Below are positions 8,840-18,142 of a stretch of 46,734 nucleotides of DNA, piece after piece; positions within the stretch are counted from its first letter, which is position 1, and each line of letters opens with the position of its first letter. The notes beneath the pieces are model-generated. The model was not told where the DNA came from, did not search any database, and saw nothing but the letters and a program-made list of their open reading frames with translations. Where the stretch lies: positions 260,281 through 307,014 of the forward strand of contig NZ_VLJP01000001.1 of assembly GCF_007829525.1 (NCBI RefSeq), given 5' to 3'. Origin of the DNA: Mesorhizobium sp. J18. Its GTDB lineage: Bacteria > Pseudomonadota > Alphaproteobacteria > Rhizobiales > Rhizobiaceae. The translations under genes and the position numbers were made by a program.

Positions 8840-9538
8840 GTGGATGCAAGGACTCTGAAGATCGAAGCAGCGCGCGCGGCGCTGGAGCATGTCGAGGACG
8901 GAATGAAGCTCGGCATCGGCTCAGGCTCGACGGCGGAGGAATTCGTGCGCCTGCTGGCTGAAAAGGTTGCCGGCGGGCTGAGGATCGCCGGCGTGCCGAC
9001 TTCGGAACGCACGGCCGGTCTGTGCAAGGAGCTTTCCGTGCCGCTTTCTACCCTTGACGACATGCCGGAACTGGACCTTGCGATCGACGGTGCCGACGAG
9101 ATCGGCCCCGATCTCGCCCTGATAAAAGGCGGCGGCGGCGCCTTGCTGCGCGAGAAGATCGTGGCTGCCGCATCTGCCCGCATGATCGTGATCGCCGACG
9201 ATACCAAGCTCGTCGAGGAACTGGGGAAGTTTCCATTGCCGATCGAGGTCAACCGCTTCGGTTTGCACGCCACCATGGGTGCGGTCGAAAAATTGGCATC
9301 CCGGCTTGGCCTTTCCGGTCCGCTCGCGATCAGGAAAACGAACGGAGAGCCATTCGTCACCGACGGCGGACATCTCATAATCGATGCATCTTTTGGCCGC
9401 ATTCCGGATACAAGAGCGCTATCGGATGGACTCAATTCCATACCGGGCGTCGTGGAGCACGGGCTTTTCATCGGAATGGCCGACACTGCAATCGTGGCCG
9501 GCGACGACGGCATCAGGACACTACAAGCGACCCGTTAG
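8840..9538 (+). CDS. rpiA: Ribose-5-phosphate isomerase A
   Basis: This 232-residue protein interconverts ribose-5-phosphate and ribulose-5-phosphate in the pentose phosphate pathway. Signature segments are [12 protein letters not shown] (phosphate loop), [10 protein letters not shown] (acidic active site) and [13 protein letters not shown] (catalytic lysine/glutamate region). The start is taken as GTG at 8840, giving [15 protein letters not shown], which fits the family's N-terminus; an in-frame ATG at 8732 would add a 36-residue tail with no similarity. The ribosome binding site before the GTG is weak (GAAAGG). A DUF2059 gene follows after 20 bp, probably in the same transcript. Confidence 0.93.
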   Translation: MDARTLKIEAARAALEHVEDGMKLGIGSGSTAEEFVRLLAEKVAGGLRIAGVPTSERTAGLCKELSVPLSTLDDMPELDLAIDGADEIGPDLALIKGGGGALLREKIVAAASARMIVIADDTKLVEELGKFPLPIEVNRFGLHATMGAVEKLASRLGLSGPLAIRKTNGEPFVTDGGHLIIDASFGRIPDTRALSDGLNSIPGVVEHGLFIGMADTAIVAGDDGIRTLQATR

Positions 9539-9558
9539 ACAGGGAGTTAGGATCGAAA

Positions 9559-10134
9559 ATGATTTTGGCCAAACGCGCCCGCCTCTTCATCGCTGCCGCA
9601 GCTTTGGCGACAACGGTTTTCATGATGCCCGCCAGTGCACAGGAAATTTCCGATGCGCACCTTCAGGCCGCGCATAAGGCGCTTGATGCGCTCAATGCCA
9701 CGGACGAGTTCGACAATGTGCTGCCGCAGGCTACGCAGGCGCTGAAGGCCGAACTCATCCAGAAGAATCCTGATCTGGTCGAGCTTATCAACGCCACTGT
9801 TGAAGAGAACGCCCTGAAGCTGGCGCCTCGCAGGGCGGATCTGGAAAAGGAAGCCGCGCTCGCCTATGCGCGTGTTTTCAGCGAGGAAGAGTTGGAGTCG
9901 ATCACCACTTTTTACACCTCGCCCGCCGGTCAGAAGCTGCTGTCGGATGGACCGATTGTCGCGCGCGAAGTCCTGAGAGCCGCCGAAATCTGGCAGCGGG
10001 GCGTCGCACGCGATCTTGCGCAGAATGTCGGCACGCAGATCCAGGCTGCCGTCGGCGCGCAGGTTTCGGGCCAGCCTGTGACGCCGGCTGAAGGCACTGA
10101 CACGCCCGCAGCGCCGGAAGAGCAGAATCAGTAA
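9559..10134 (+). CDS. DUF2059-domain exported protein
   Basis: This 191-residue protein has a Sec-type signal peptide (hydrophobic LFIAAAALATTVFMMPA, cleavage after ASAQ). It is otherwise helical and carries the DUF2059 signature FSEEELESITTFYTSPAGQKLL near residue 115-135. The C-terminal tail is low-complexity, rich in Pro, Glu and Thr. A periplasmic location is expected; the function of DUF2059 is not known. It lies 20 bp after rpiA and is followed by an intrinsic terminator, so the two genes are likely co-transcribed. Confidence 0.88.
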   Translation: MILAKRARLFIAAAALATTVFMMPASAQEISDAHLQAAHKALDALNATDEFDNVLPQATQALKAELIQKNPDLVELINATVEENALKLAPRRADLEKEAALAYARVFSEEELESITTFYTSPAGQKLLSDGPIVAREVLRAAEIWQRGVARDLAQNVGTQIQAAVGAQVSGQPVTPAEGTDTPAAPEEQNQ

Positions 10135-10168
10135 CGCAAATGTTCCCCATATCTCGGGGGAGTCTCTG

Positions 10169-10196
10169 AGCCCGGCCTTGCCGGGCTTTTCTTTTG
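10169..10196 (+). terminator. Intrinsic terminator after the DUF2059 gene
   Basis: AGCCCGGC (10169-10176) and GCCGGGCT (10180-10187) form an 8-bp perfect stem with a 3-base loop, followed by TTTCTTTT. It lies between the DUF2059 gene and gor. Confidence 0.88.
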
Positions 10197-10249
10197 GGTT
10201 CATCTCGTTCAGGCACGAGCGGCATGGGAAAGCATCAGGCAGGTTGGAA

Positions 10250-11635
10250 ATGGCGAAATACGATCTCGACCTCTTCGTAATCGGCGGTGGGTCCGGCGGC
10301 GTGCGTGCGGCACGGCTTTCGGCCGGACTCGGCAAGCGTGTTGCCATCGCCGAGGAATACCGCTTCGGCGGCACCTGCGTGATCCGCGGCTGCGTGCCGA
10401 AAAAGCTTTTCGTCTACGCCTCGCAATTTCCCGAACATTTCGAGGATGCTGCCGGCTATGGCTGGACGGTGTCGGAAGCGAGTTTCGACTGGAAGACCCT
10501 GATCGCCAACAAGGATCGAGAGATCGCCCGTCTCGAAGGCGTCTATCGCAAGGGTCTTGAAGATGCAGGAGCGCAGATCATAGAGGATCGCGCGGTTCTG
10601 CTCGACCGTCATACGATCCAGGCTGGCAGCAGGACATACACAGCGGACAAGATTCTGATCGCAACGGGCGGGCGTCCCAACCCGCATGCGGCATTGCCGG
10701 GCCACGAGCATTGCATCTTCTCCAACGAGGTCTTCGACCTGCCGGAACTACCAAAATCAATCGTGATCGCCGGCGGCGGCTACATCGCCGTTGAATTCGC
10801 CAACATCTTCCATGGTCTCGGCGTGGAGACCTGCCTCGTCTATCGGGGCAAGGAAATCCTCGGCCGTTTCGATATGGACATGCGCCGGGGGCTCCACGAG
10901 GCAATGGAAGCGAAGGGCATTCGCATCCATTGCCAGGAGCATTTCACCGAGATCGAGAAGCGCTCCGACGGCAGGCTCGATGCGCATCTGGTCTCGGGCA
11001 AGGTATTGACGGCCGACCAGGTTCTGCTTGCGCTCGGGCGCATTCCCAATACCGAAAAGCTCGGCCTTGAAGCGACCGGAGTAGAGACTGGCAAGACTGG
11101 CGAGATCGTGGTCGACGACTATTCGCAGACCAGTGTCGACAATATCTGGGCCATCGGTGATGTCACCAATCGCGTTCAACTCACACCTGTCGCCATTCAC
11201 GAGGCCATGTGCTTCGTGGAGACGGCCATGAAGTCCAATCCGGTAAAAGTCGACCATGAAGCCATCGCGACAGCCGTATTCTCTCAGCCGGAAATCGGCA
11301 CGGTCGGATTGTCCGAGGACGACGCGGCGAAGAAATTCGATGAAATCGAAATCTATCGGGCGCGCTTCCGCCCGATGCGCCACACACTTTCCGGCCGGCA
11401 GGAGCGCATGACCATGAAGCTCGTCGTTGATGCCGCAACCAGGCGCGTGCTTGGTGCGCATGTGCTTGGCCCCGATGCCGGCGAAATGGCGCAGCTTCTC
11501 GGAATTCCGATCAAGGCCGGGCTGACGAAGGACGATTTCGACCGGACGATGGCGGTTCATCCGACAGCCGCCGAGGAGCTGGTGACCATGTACAAGCCCA
11601 CCTATCGCGTGAAAGACGGCGAACGCATCGATTAA
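10250..11635 (+). CDS. gor: Glutathione-disulfide reductase
   Basis: This 461-residue cytoplasmic flavoprotein reduces glutathione disulfide with NADPH. It has an N-terminal FAD loop (VIGGGSGGVRAARLSA), the redox disulfide C43-C48 in GGTCVIRGCVPKK, a second nucleotide loop (IAGGGYIAVEF), the FAD-binding WAIGDVTNR segment and the C-terminal HPTAAEE with the active-site histidine and glutamate. The start at 10250 (MAKYDLDLFVIGGG) follows AGGTTGGAA; the frame is open farther upstream, but that stretch overlaps the preceding terminator. Length and motifs match Gor rather than dihydrolipoamide dehydrogenase or mercuric reductase. Confidence 0.95.
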   Translation: MAKYDLDLFVIGGGSGGVRAARLSAGLGKRVAIAEEYRFGGTCVIRGCVPKKLFVYASQFPEHFEDAAGYGWTVSEASFDWKTLIANKDREIARLEGVYRKGLEDAGAQIIEDRAVLLDRHTIQAGSRTYTADKILIATGGRPNPHAALPGHEHCIFSNEVFDLPELPKSIVIAGGGYIAVEFANIFHGLGVETCLVYRGKEILGRFDMDMRRGLHEAMEAKGIRIHCQEHFTEIEKRSDGRLDAHLVSGKVLTADQVLLALGRIPNTEKLGLEATGVETGKTGEIVVDDYSQTSVDNIWAIGDVTNRVQLTPVAIHEAMCFVETAMKSNPVKVDHEAIATAVFSQPEIGTVGLSEDDAAKKFDEIEIYRARFRPMRHTLSGRQERMTMKLVVDAATRRVLGAHVLGPDAGEMAQLLGIPIKAGLTKDDFDRTMAVHPTAAEELVTMYKPTYRVKDGERID

Positions 11636-11775
11636 CAGGCTTGCCGGATGCGAATCACTTCGATTCGGGCGGAAAAGCAGGGTAGTATGTCGTTGCGGCA
11701 TACTGTATTAAGCCGCGGCGGGTAAGAAGAGGCGCGGCCGCATGCTGTCGCCGGCAAGATATAGTGGGTACGAAT

Positions 11776-13155
11776 ATGACGAACTGGTCACCGAATTCCT
11801 GGAGAGCAAAGCCGATCCAGCAGGTGCCTACCTATCCGGATCAGGCCGCCCTGGCTGAAACCGAGGCCCGTCTTGCCACCTTTCCTCCGCTCGTTTTTGC
11901 GGGTGAAGCCCGCAAGCTCAAGAAGCAACTCGCCGCCGTCGCCAATGGCGAGGGTTTTCTGCTTCAGGGCGGCGATTGTGCGGAAAGCTTCGCCGAGCAT
12001 GGCGCCGACAATATCCGCGACTTTTTTCGTGTTTTCCTGCAGATGGCAGTTGTTCTAACTTTCGCTGCTTCCCAACCGGTGGTGAAGGTCGGTCGTATTG
12101 CCGGACAGTTCGCAAAGCCGCGTTCTTCCGGTACGGAGACCAAGGGCGACGTGGTGCTGCCGAGCTATCGCGGCGACATCATCAACGGCATCGAATTCGA
12201 CGAGAAATCGCGCACGCCTGATCCGGCGCGGCAGGAAATGGCCTATCGCCAATCGGCCGCGACGCTGAACCTCCTGCGCGCCTTCGCCCAGGGCGGTTTC
12301 GCCAATCTCGAGAACGTCCATAAATGGATGCTCGGCTTTGTTTCCGACAGTCCGCAGGCGGAGCGCTATCAGGCGCTCGCCGACCGGATCTCGGAAACGA
12401 TGAGTTTCATGCGCGCGGTCGGCATCACTTCCGAAACGAACTACGCCCTGCGCGAGACGGATTTTTACACCAGTCATGAGGCGCTCCTTCTGGGCTACGA
12501 GGAGGCGCTGACCCGTGTCGATTCGACCTCGGGGGATTGGTATGCCACGTCCGGCCACATGATTTGGATCGGGGACCGCACCCGGCAGCCGGACCATGCC
12601 CATGTGGAGTATTGCCGCGGCATCAAGAACCCGCTTGGCCTGAAATGCGGCCCGTCTATGACGCCGGACGGCCTGTTGCAGCTTATCGATCTCCTGAACC
12701 CGGAGAATGAGCCCGGCCGTCTGACCCTGATCGCACGCTTCGGTGCCGACAAGGTGGGAGAGCATCTGCCGAAGCTGATCCGGGCCGTGGAGCGCGAGGG
12801 CCGCAAGATCGTCTGGTCCTGCGATCCGATGCACGGCAACACCGTCACCGCTGCGGCGGGTTACAAGACCCGGCCTTTTGAGCGCATTCTGAAGGAAGTG
12901 CAGGCTTTCTTTGACGTACATCGTGCGGAAGGATCGCATCCAGGCGGTATCCATATCGAGATGACGGGCAAGAACGTCACCGAATGCACCGGCGGCGCCC
13001 GCGCCATCCGCGACGAGGAACTGCAGGACCGTTACCACACCCATTGCGATCCGAGGCTGAATGCCGACCAGTCGCTGGAGCTGGCATTCATGGTGGCGGA
13101 GCTCCTGAAGAAGAACAAAGTGAGCCTTCCGGCGAAGAAGGCCGCCAACGGCTGA
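11776..13155 (+). CDS. Class II 3-deoxy-7-phosphoheptulonate (DAHP) synthase
   Basis: This protein of about 459 residues catalyses the first shikimate-pathway step, joining phosphoenolpyruvate and erythrose-4-phosphate. It is the class II (plant/actinobacterial-like) enzyme. Diagnostic segments are [65 protein letters not shown] and [14 protein letters not shown], which include the metal-binding cysteine, histidine and acidic residues. The start at ATG 11776 ([13 protein letters not shown]) is chosen; an in-frame GTG at 11764 adds four residues. The ribosome binding site is weak. It stands alone, with no other aromatic-pathway gene beside it. Confidence 0.94.
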   Translation: MTNWSPNSWRAKPIQQVPTYPDQAALAETEARLATFPPLVFAGEARKLKKQLAAVANGEGFLLQGGDCAESFAEHGADNIRDFFRVFLQMAVVLTFAASQPVVKVGRIAGQFAKPRSSGTETKGDVVLPSYRGDIINGIEFDEKSRTPDPARQEMAYRQSAATLNLLRAFAQGGFANLENVHKWMLGFVSDSPQAERYQALADRISETMSFMRAVGITSETNYALRETDFYTSHEALLLGYEEALTRVDSTSGDWYATSGHMIWIGDRTRQPDHAHVEYCRGIKNPLGLKCGPSMTPDGLLQLIDLLNPENEPGRLTLIARFGADKVGEHLPKLIRAVEREGRKIVWSCDPMHGNTVTAAAGYKTRPFERILKEVQAFFDVHRAEGSHPGGIHIEMTGKNVTECTGGARAIRDEELQDRYHTHCDPRLNADQSLELAFMVAELLKKNKVSLPAKKAANG

Positions 13156-13192
13156 CATCTACTGGTTGCGGGCAGGAGTCCAGCGGCCGGGC

Positions 13193-14098
13193 TCAGCGTG
13201 GAACGAATACCGGGATCGCCGCCGGCAACACCTTGAAGTGGGCCGGCGTCGAGGTGACGATTTCGCCATCGGTATTCACCGGCATCGGCTTTCGGGTTTC
13301 GATGTCGAATTCGACGCAGCGGGCCGTACGCACCTCGTTCCAGGCGCCATGAGTGCCTGAACGGAACGAGCGCAGCATCAGCGCCAGCTTCCAGACATTC
13401 TTCATCTCGAGGCTGTAGAGATCGAGATGGCCGTCATCGATCTGCGCGCTCTCTTCCACGACATTGCCGCCGCCATAATGTCGGCCGTTTCCGACAGCGA
13501 TCTGGAAGGTGGAGACATGGGTCTTTTCGCCTTTCTCGGTGATGACCGCTTCGAAGGGCTTCGCCCTGGTGAGCACCTTTATGGCGGCGAGTGCATATCC
13601 AAGCCGTCCGAACCTGCGTTTCAGGACGGGATCGAGCCCCTGTGCGAGCTCGGTGCTGACGCCGATGCTGGCGACGTTGAAGAAGGCATGGCCGTTCACG
13701 GTGCCCATGTCGATCTTGCGCAGATGTCCGGCGCTGATGACATCGGCGGCCTCTTCCAGATCAAGCGGAATGCCGAGAGTCCGCGCCAGATCGTTTGCTG
13801 TCCCCATGGGCATGATGCCGAGTGGAAGACCGCTTTCCATTACCGCCATGGCGCCGGACGAGATGGAACCGTCGCCGCCGCAGATGATCACGAGATCGGC
13901 CATTTCCCGCATGCGGGTGATGTCGCGCGCGATCTCGGGCAGAGCCTCGAATTGCTCTATCGTGATCTCCAGTCCGCCGGCCGAAAAGCGGCTCAGGACC
14001 GGTTCGATGGTCTCACTACCGCGCCGGGCTTTGGGGTTGACGAGCAAGAGAGCACGCTTGCCTCGGACAGTGGAAGGCGGTTTTCCGGTTGGAGTCAT
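13193..14098 (-). CDS. YegS/DagK-like lipid kinase
   Basis: This 301-residue protein has the diacylglycerol-kinase catalytic domain: NPKARRG near the N-terminus, the ATP-binding IICGGDGSISS near residue 72, and GIMPMGTANDLARTLGIP, a conserved nucleotide and substrate loop. The C-terminal beta-domain contains AVGNGRHYGGG. Bacterial YegS/BmrU members phosphorylate diacylglycerol or related lipids using cytoplasmic ATP. It has an ATG start with a weak upstream site. It converges on the DAHP synthase gene (37 bp). The structurally unrelated DgkA lies 566 bp beyond its start on the other strand. Confidence 0.9.
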   Translation of the reverse strand: MTPTGKPPSTVRGKRALLLVNPKARRGSETIEPVLSRFSAGGLEITIEQFEALPEIARDITRMREMADLVIICGGDGSISSGAMAVMESGLPLGIMPMGTANDLARTLGIPLDLEEAADVISAGHLRKIDMGTVNGHAFFNVASIGVSTELAQGLDPVLKRRFGRLGYALAAIKVLTRAKPFEAVITEKGEKTHVSTFQIAVGNGRHYGGGNVVEESAQIDDGHLDLYSLEMKNVWKLALMLRSFRSGTHGAWNEVRTARCVEFDIETRKPMPVNTDGEIVTSTPAHFKVLPAAIPVFVPR

Positions 14099-14206
14099 GA
14101 ACTATACCGCTTGCAGGAACAGCTTGTCGTGCGCACCCAAGTAGGTACAGATTGCGGCAATTTCGATATGGACTGATGACGGCCGAGTGCAAAAGGAAGG
14201 GACGTG

Positions 14207-14626
14207 ATGGTGGAGGATCGTAGGGGTGCGTGTCTTTGCGGCGCGGTCCGGTTTCGCACGACCGGTTTCTTGCGCGGCGTCATTTACTGTCATTGCTCTC
14301 AGTGCCGCCGGCAGACCGGACATCATTACGCGGCGACGAATGTTCCGGATGCCAATCTCGAGATCGAGGGCGGCGAGAACCTGACTTGGTATGCTGCTTC
14401 GGACGCTGCGCGCCGCGGCTTCTGCTCCATTTGCGGGTCGGCGCTGTTCTGGAAGCACAACGAGCTCGACTATACGTCGGTCATGGCTGGCGCCTTTGAC
14501 AGGCCGAGCGGCTTGACGGCGGAGAGCCACATCTTTGTCGCCGACAAGGGGGACTATTATACGATCGAGGACGGCTTGCCGCAGTTTCAGGAATCGAGCG
14601 ATTCGGTAAAGGTTGCCGGCGAATGA
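14207..14626 (+). CDS. GFA-family (glutathione-dependent formaldehyde-activating-like) zinc protein
   Basis: This protein of about 139 residues carries the GFA/CENP-V fold zinc ligands: CLCG near the start, CHCSQCRR around residue 30 and CSICGS around residue 75. The name comes from Gfa of Paracoccus, which was proposed to help form S-hydroxymethylglutathione; most relatives have no proven role. The start at ATG 14207 sits 6 bases after AAGGAAGG; an adjacent GTG at 14204 is also in frame. The next gene, dgkA, starts 38 bp downstream on the same strand, so co-transcription is likely. Confidence 0.88.
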   Translation: MVEDRRGACLCGAVRFRTTGFLRGVIYCHCSQCRRQTGHHYAATNVPDANLEIEGGENLTWYAASDAARRGFCSICGSALFWKHNELDYTSVMAGAFDRPSGLTAESHIFVADKGDYYTIEDGLPQFQESSDSVKVAGE

Positions 14627-14663
14627 AGCGAGGCGAAATTTCTGCCGGCAGGGGCAAGGCGCG

Positions 14664-15023
14664 ATGCGGAGACTGATGTTGGCGGCGGCGAATTCCTTTC
14701 GCGCGCTGCGGTTTTTGACGGCGAACGAAGCGGCATTCCGGCTGGAACTGGTTCTCCTGGTGGTCGCGCTTCCCGCTGCCTATCTGTTGTCGGCGACATG
14801 GCGCGGCTTCACGCTGCTGATTGCATCCATATTCTTGGTGATGATCGTCGAAGCTCTGAATACCGCCGTGGAGGCCGCCTGCAACGCCATCACGCGGGAA
14901 ACCAATATCGACATCAAGGTCGCCAAGGATTGCGGCTCGCTGGCGGTCGCGCTGGCCGCGCTGATGGCCGTCGGGCTTTGGGTGGTGGCGCTTGGAGAAT
15001 GGCTTTCCGGTTCGCCATTCTGA
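14664..15023 (+). CDS. dgkA: Diacylglycerol kinase (DgkA family)
   Basis: This 119-residue inner-membrane kinase phosphorylates diacylglycerol to phosphatidic acid, recycling the diacylglycerol left by membrane-derived or cyclic glucan phosphoglycerol transfer. It has an amphipathic N-terminus, three hydrophobic helices and the family signature VEALNTAVEAACN then KVAKDCGSLAVALAA, which supplies catalytic glutamates and lysine. The start at 14664 follows GGGGCAAGG; an in-frame ATG at 14613 would overlap the GFA gene. The LTA-synthase-like gene at 25134 is the sort of enzyme that could generate its substrate, though it is 10 kb away. Confidence 0.92.
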   Translation: MRRLMLAAANSFRALRFLTANEAAFRLELVLLVVALPAAYLLSATWRGFTLLIASIFLVMIVEALNTAVEAACNAITRETNIDIKVAKDCGSLAVALAALMAVGLWVVALGEWLSGSPF

Positions 15024-15104
15024 GCCATGCCGCAAGAAGAAGTTCGGCATCCACCTCGATCGTCGGGCATTGCTCCTGGCAAATCGGAACGGTAAAGCGG
15101 AAAC

Positions 15105-16784
15105 ATGAATACTTCCACGCCCGATATCCTCCGCATAGCGATTGCCCAGATCAATCCCACCGTTGGCGACGTTGCCGGCAATCTCGCCAAGGCGCGGGAA
15201 GCGAGGGCTGACGCGTCGCGGCAAGGTGCGGATCTGGTCCTTTTCACCGAGCTTTTCATCGCCGGTTATCCGCCGGAGGATCTCGTCATGAAGCCCGCTT
15301 TCGTTGCGGCATGCGAACGGGCTGTGCGGGAACTGGCGGCCGATACGTCTGATGGCGGCCCCGGAATCATTGTAGGAACGCCGCTGACGCGCGAGAGTGG
15401 CACGCACAATTCGATCATGGTGCTGGACGGCGGCGAGGTGATCGCCGAACGCTACAAGCTGGACCTGCCGAATTATGGCGAATTCGACGAGAAACGCGTC
15501 TTTCAGGCCGGCCCGCAGATGCCCGGTCCTGTCAATTTTCGCGGCATACGCCTCGGCATTCCCATCTGCGAGGATATATGGGGCGACCTAGGCGTCTGCG
15601 AGACGCTGGCCGAGAGCGGGGCGGAAATCCTGCTCGTACCGAACGGATCGCCTTATTATCGCGGCAAGGTGGACGTCCGCCATCAGATCGTGATCAAGCA
15701 GGTGATCGAAAGCGGACTGCCGATCATCTATGCCAACCAGCTCGGAGGCCAGGACGAACTCGTCTTTGACGGCGCCTCCTTCGCGATCAACGCGGACAGG
15801 ACGCTCGCTTTCCAGATAAGCCAGTTCGAGGAGGCTATTGCCGTCACGACCTGGAAAAGGGAGGAGGAAGGCTGGAAGTGCTCCGGAGGCCCGACGTCCG
15901 CTATCCCTGATAAGGAGGAAGCAGACTATCGTGCCTGCATGCTGGGGCTGCGGGACTACGTCAACAAGAACGGCTTCAAGAACGTCGTGCTGGGCCTTTC
16001 CGGCGGCATCGATTCGGCCATCTGCGCGGCATTGGCAGTCGATGCGCTGGGCGAGGAGAGGGTACGCACCGTGATGATGCCCTACCGCTACACCTCGAAG
16101 GAATCGCTCAAGGATGCCGAGGATTGCGCCCGCGCCCTCGGCTGCCGCTACGATATCGTGCCCATTTCCGAGCCGGTCGAAGGTTTTTCGAACGCGCTCG
16201 GCCAATTGTTCGAGGGCACGACCGCCGGCATCACCGAAGAAAACCTGCAAAGCCGCGCCCGCGGCACGATCCTCATGGCGATTTCCAACAAATTCGGCTC
16301 GATGGTGGTGACGACGGGCAACAAGTCGGAAATGTCGGTGGGCTATGCTACGCTTTACGGCGACATGAATGGAGGCTTCAATCCGATCAAGGACCTTTAC
16401 AAGATGCAGGTCTATGCGCTGGCGCGCTGGCGCAATGCCCATGTGCCGCCCGGCGCGCTCGGCCCGTCCGGCGAGGTCATCCCCATAAATATCATCGACA
16501 AGGCACCGTCGGCCGAATTGCGCGAAAACCAGACGGACCAGGATTCGCTGCCGCCATATCCCATTCTCGACGATATCCTCGAATGTCTCGTAGAAGGGGA
16601 GATGTCCGTCGATGCGATCGTGGAGAGAGGCCACGACCGCGAGCTTGTACATCGGGTGGAAAACCTGCTCTACATCGCTGAATATAAACGCCGGCAGGCC
16701 GCTCCCGGCGTGAAGATCACCAGGAAGAATTTTGGCCGAGACCGCCGTTATCCGATCACCAACAAGTTCCGCGACCGCAGTTGA
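15105..16784 (+). CDS. nadE: Glutamine-dependent NAD+ synthetase
   Basis: This 559-residue two-domain enzyme makes NAD+ from deamido-NAD+, ATP and glutamine. The N-terminal nitrilase-like glutaminase domain (about residues 1-270) shows the catalytic Glu (FTELFIAGYPPEDL), Lys (YKLDLPNYGEFDE) and Cys (GIPICEDIWGD). The C-terminal synthetase domain has the PP-loop VLGLSGGIDSAICAAL and the NKSEMSVGYATLYGD segment. The length fits alphaproteobacterial NadE. The start ATG at 15105 follows AGCGGAAAC. It converges on the ClpP gene with 15 bp between them. Confidence 0.96.
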   Translation: MNTSTPDILRIAIAQINPTVGDVAGNLAKAREARADASRQGADLVLFTELFIAGYPPEDLVMKPAFVAACERAVRELAADTSDGGPGIIVGTPLTRESGTHNSIMVLDGGEVIAERYKLDLPNYGEFDEKRVFQAGPQMPGPVNFRGIRLGIPICEDIWGDLGVCETLAESGAEILLVPNGSPYYRGKVDVRHQIVIKQVIESGLPIIYANQLGGQDELVFDGASFAINADRTLAFQISQFEEAIAVTTWKREEEGWKCSGGPTSAIPDKEEADYRACMLGLRDYVNKNGFKNVVLGLSGGIDSAICAALAVDALGEERVRTVMMPYRYTSKESLKDAEDCARALGCRYDIVPISEPVEGFSNALGQLFEGTTAGITEENLQSRARGTILMAISNKFGSMVVTTGNKSEMSVGYATLYGDMNGGFNPIKDLYKMQVYALARWRNAHVPPGALGPSGEVIPINIIDKAPSAELRENQTDQDSLPPYPILDDILECLVEGEMSVDAIVERGHDRELVHRVENLLYIAEYKRRQAAPGVKITRKNFGRDRRYPITNKFRDRS

Positions 16785-16799
16785 GCGGAAGCGGAATCT

Positions 16800-17420
16800 T
16801 CAACCCGGCGCCAACTCTTCCACGGTCTGGCGAGTGTCGTAGACGTGGTCGATGAGACCCCAGTCACACGCCTCATCGGCGGTCATGAAGAAATCCCGGT
16901 CCAATACGCGCTCGACCTCCTCTTCCGTCCTGCCGCAGTGTTCGGCGTAAAGCCGGATCATCCGCCGCTTGACCTTGATGATGTCTTCGGCATGGCGCTC
17001 GATATCTGAGGCTTGGCCCTGGAAGCCCCCTAACGGCTGGTGGAGCAGGATGCTGGCGTTCGGCAGGGCGATGCGGCGACCTTTCGTGCCGGCCATCAAC
17101 AGAAACGAGCCCATGGAGCGCGCCGTACCCATGCAAAGGGTGGAGACAGGGCTCTTTATGAAGCGCATGGTATCGTAGATCGCAAAGCCGCTTGTCACCA
17201 CACCGCCCGGTGAATTGATGTAGAACGATATCTCGCGATTGGGGTTCTCTGCCTCCAGAAACAGAAGCTGGGCGCAGATCAGCGACGCCGAATTGTCGTC
17301 CACCACACCGTTCAGGAAGATGATCCGCTCGCGCAGAAGGCGTGAAAAGATGTCGAAGGAGCGTTCGCCACGCGGCGACTGCTCCACCACCACGGGGACG
17401 AGATTCATCATGTCGCGCAT
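16800..17420 (-). CDS. ClpP-family ATP-dependent protease subunit (paralogue-type)
   Basis: This 206-residue protein has the full catalytic triad: S102 in [11 protein letters not shown]127 in LLHQP and D176 in DRDFFM, with the spacings found in E. coli ClpP (25 and 74). ClpP forms barrel-shaped peptidase rings fed by ClpX or ClpA. The usual GQAASMG around the serine is replaced by GTARSMG, suggesting a secondary ClpP copy rather than the housekeeping one, which normally sits beside clpX; clpX is not here. The start at 17420 ([14 protein letters not shown]) has GGAG 9 bases upstream and aligns with typical ClpP N-termini; 17435 is an alternative. It lies 40 bp after the AHSA1 gene on the same strand. 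Confidence 0.9.
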   Translation of the reverse strand: MRDMMNLVPVVVEQSPRGERSFDIFSRLLRERIIFLNGVVDDNSASLICAQLLFLEAENPNREISFYINSPGGVVTSGFAIYDTMRFIKSPVSTLCMGTARSMGSFLLMAGTKGRRIALPNASILLHQPLGGFQGQASDIERHAEDIIKVKRRMIRLYAEHCGRTEEEVERVLDRDFFMTADEACDWGLIDHVYDTRQTVEELAPG

Positions 17421-17460
17421 CTCGCGAAGCTCCATCTGGACTTGAGGTTGGTTGTTTGGT

Positions 17461-17823
17461 TCAGGCCGCCATGGCGCGGGGCGGGATATTGGTGTTCGCC
17501 GCTCGCGGAACATCCGCCTTATTTGAGATGCTGTGGATGACCCGGAAGAAGGTTTTCTGGTCTCTCGGCGCGATTTCGAATGTCACCAGACTCTCGGCCG
17601 GCTCCGTCTCTGGATCGTGCCAGGCATAGCGCACGCGGGTGAAAGGCTCGGCATCGACCAATTCATAGCTCGTTTCGCCAGCGACATGCGTGGATTTCGC
17701 CCCCAGCCATTCGCGGACAATCTCCGGCACCGTGAGGGCACGCCATACCTTTTCCGTAGCGGCATCAAGCTCGCATTCCACCATGACCTCTTCGTTCATG
17801 GTTTCGTCGTCGGATGGTTTCAT
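17461..17823 (-). CDS. AHSA1/SRPBCC-domain protein coupled to ArsR regulator
   Basis: This 120-residue protein of the START/AHSA1-like fold has [29 protein letters not shown] at its N-terminal strand-helix (the usual 'W-R-A-L-T-xPE-xxxxW' pattern) and a C-terminal helix region. The fold makes a hydrophobic ligand cavity; the ligand is not known. The ATG at 17823 overlaps the TGA of the upstream ArsR gene (ATGA), so translation is coupled. ArsR plus AHSA1 is a widespread gene pair in bacteria, usually autoregulated and often linked to small-molecule or stress responses. The frame is open upstream to 17898, but that part overlaps arsR. Confidence 0.85.
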   Translation of the reverse strand: MKPSDDETMNEEVMVECELDAATEKVWRALTVPEIVREWLGAKSTHVAGETSYELVDAEPFTRVRYAWHDPETEPAESLVTFEIAPRDQKTFFRVIHSISNKADVPRAANTNIPPRAMAA

Positions 17824-18134
17824 TGATCCATCTCCTTGAGCAGGGTCTTGAGCCTGTCGATGCGCTCGGGCCAGAAGCCGCGGTATTTGGCCAGCCAATC
17901 TATGACAGGTCGCAGCCCCTCCGGATCGACGCCGTAGCGGATATGTCGTCCGACGCGGGTTTCCGTGATCAGGCCGGCCTGGCGAAGTACAGCAATATGC
18001 TGCGATATCGCCGGCTGAGATATCGTCATCCCTTCGCGCAGTTCGGTCGCGTTCTTCTCCCCGGACAGCAGTCTTTCAAAGACGGTCTTGCGGGTCGGGT
18101 CAGCGAGAGCGCGAAAGACATCTGTTTCGTTCAT
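17820..18134 (-). CDS. ArsR-family winged-helix repressor
   Basis: This 104-residue protein is a typical compact ArsR/SmtB regulator: N-terminal FRALADPTRKTVFERLL, the recognition region TISQPAISQHIAVLRQAGLI, and the wing VGRHIRYGVDPEGL. It has no cysteines, so classic metal sensing through thiols is unlikely. This matches the subgroup paired with AHSA1 proteins. A perfect inverted repeat at 18143-18160 lies 8 bp before its start codon, suggesting autorepression. The next gene is translationally coupled through ATGA. Confidence 0.92.
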   Translation of the reverse strand: MNETDVFRALADPTRKTVFERLLSGEKNATELREGMTISQPAISQHIAVLRQAGLITETRVGRHIRYGVDPEGLRPVIDWLAKYRGFWPERIDRLKTLLKEMDQ

Positions 18135-18142
18135 GGAATTGA

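Noticed and set aside
12055-13158. 367-codon open frame antisense to the DAHP synthase gene
   Set aside because: It is entirely antisense to a clear enzyme gene, with no motif and no ribosome binding site.
15588-16652. 354-codon open frame antisense to nadE
   Set aside because: It is a typical high-GC shadow with no domain and no translation signal.
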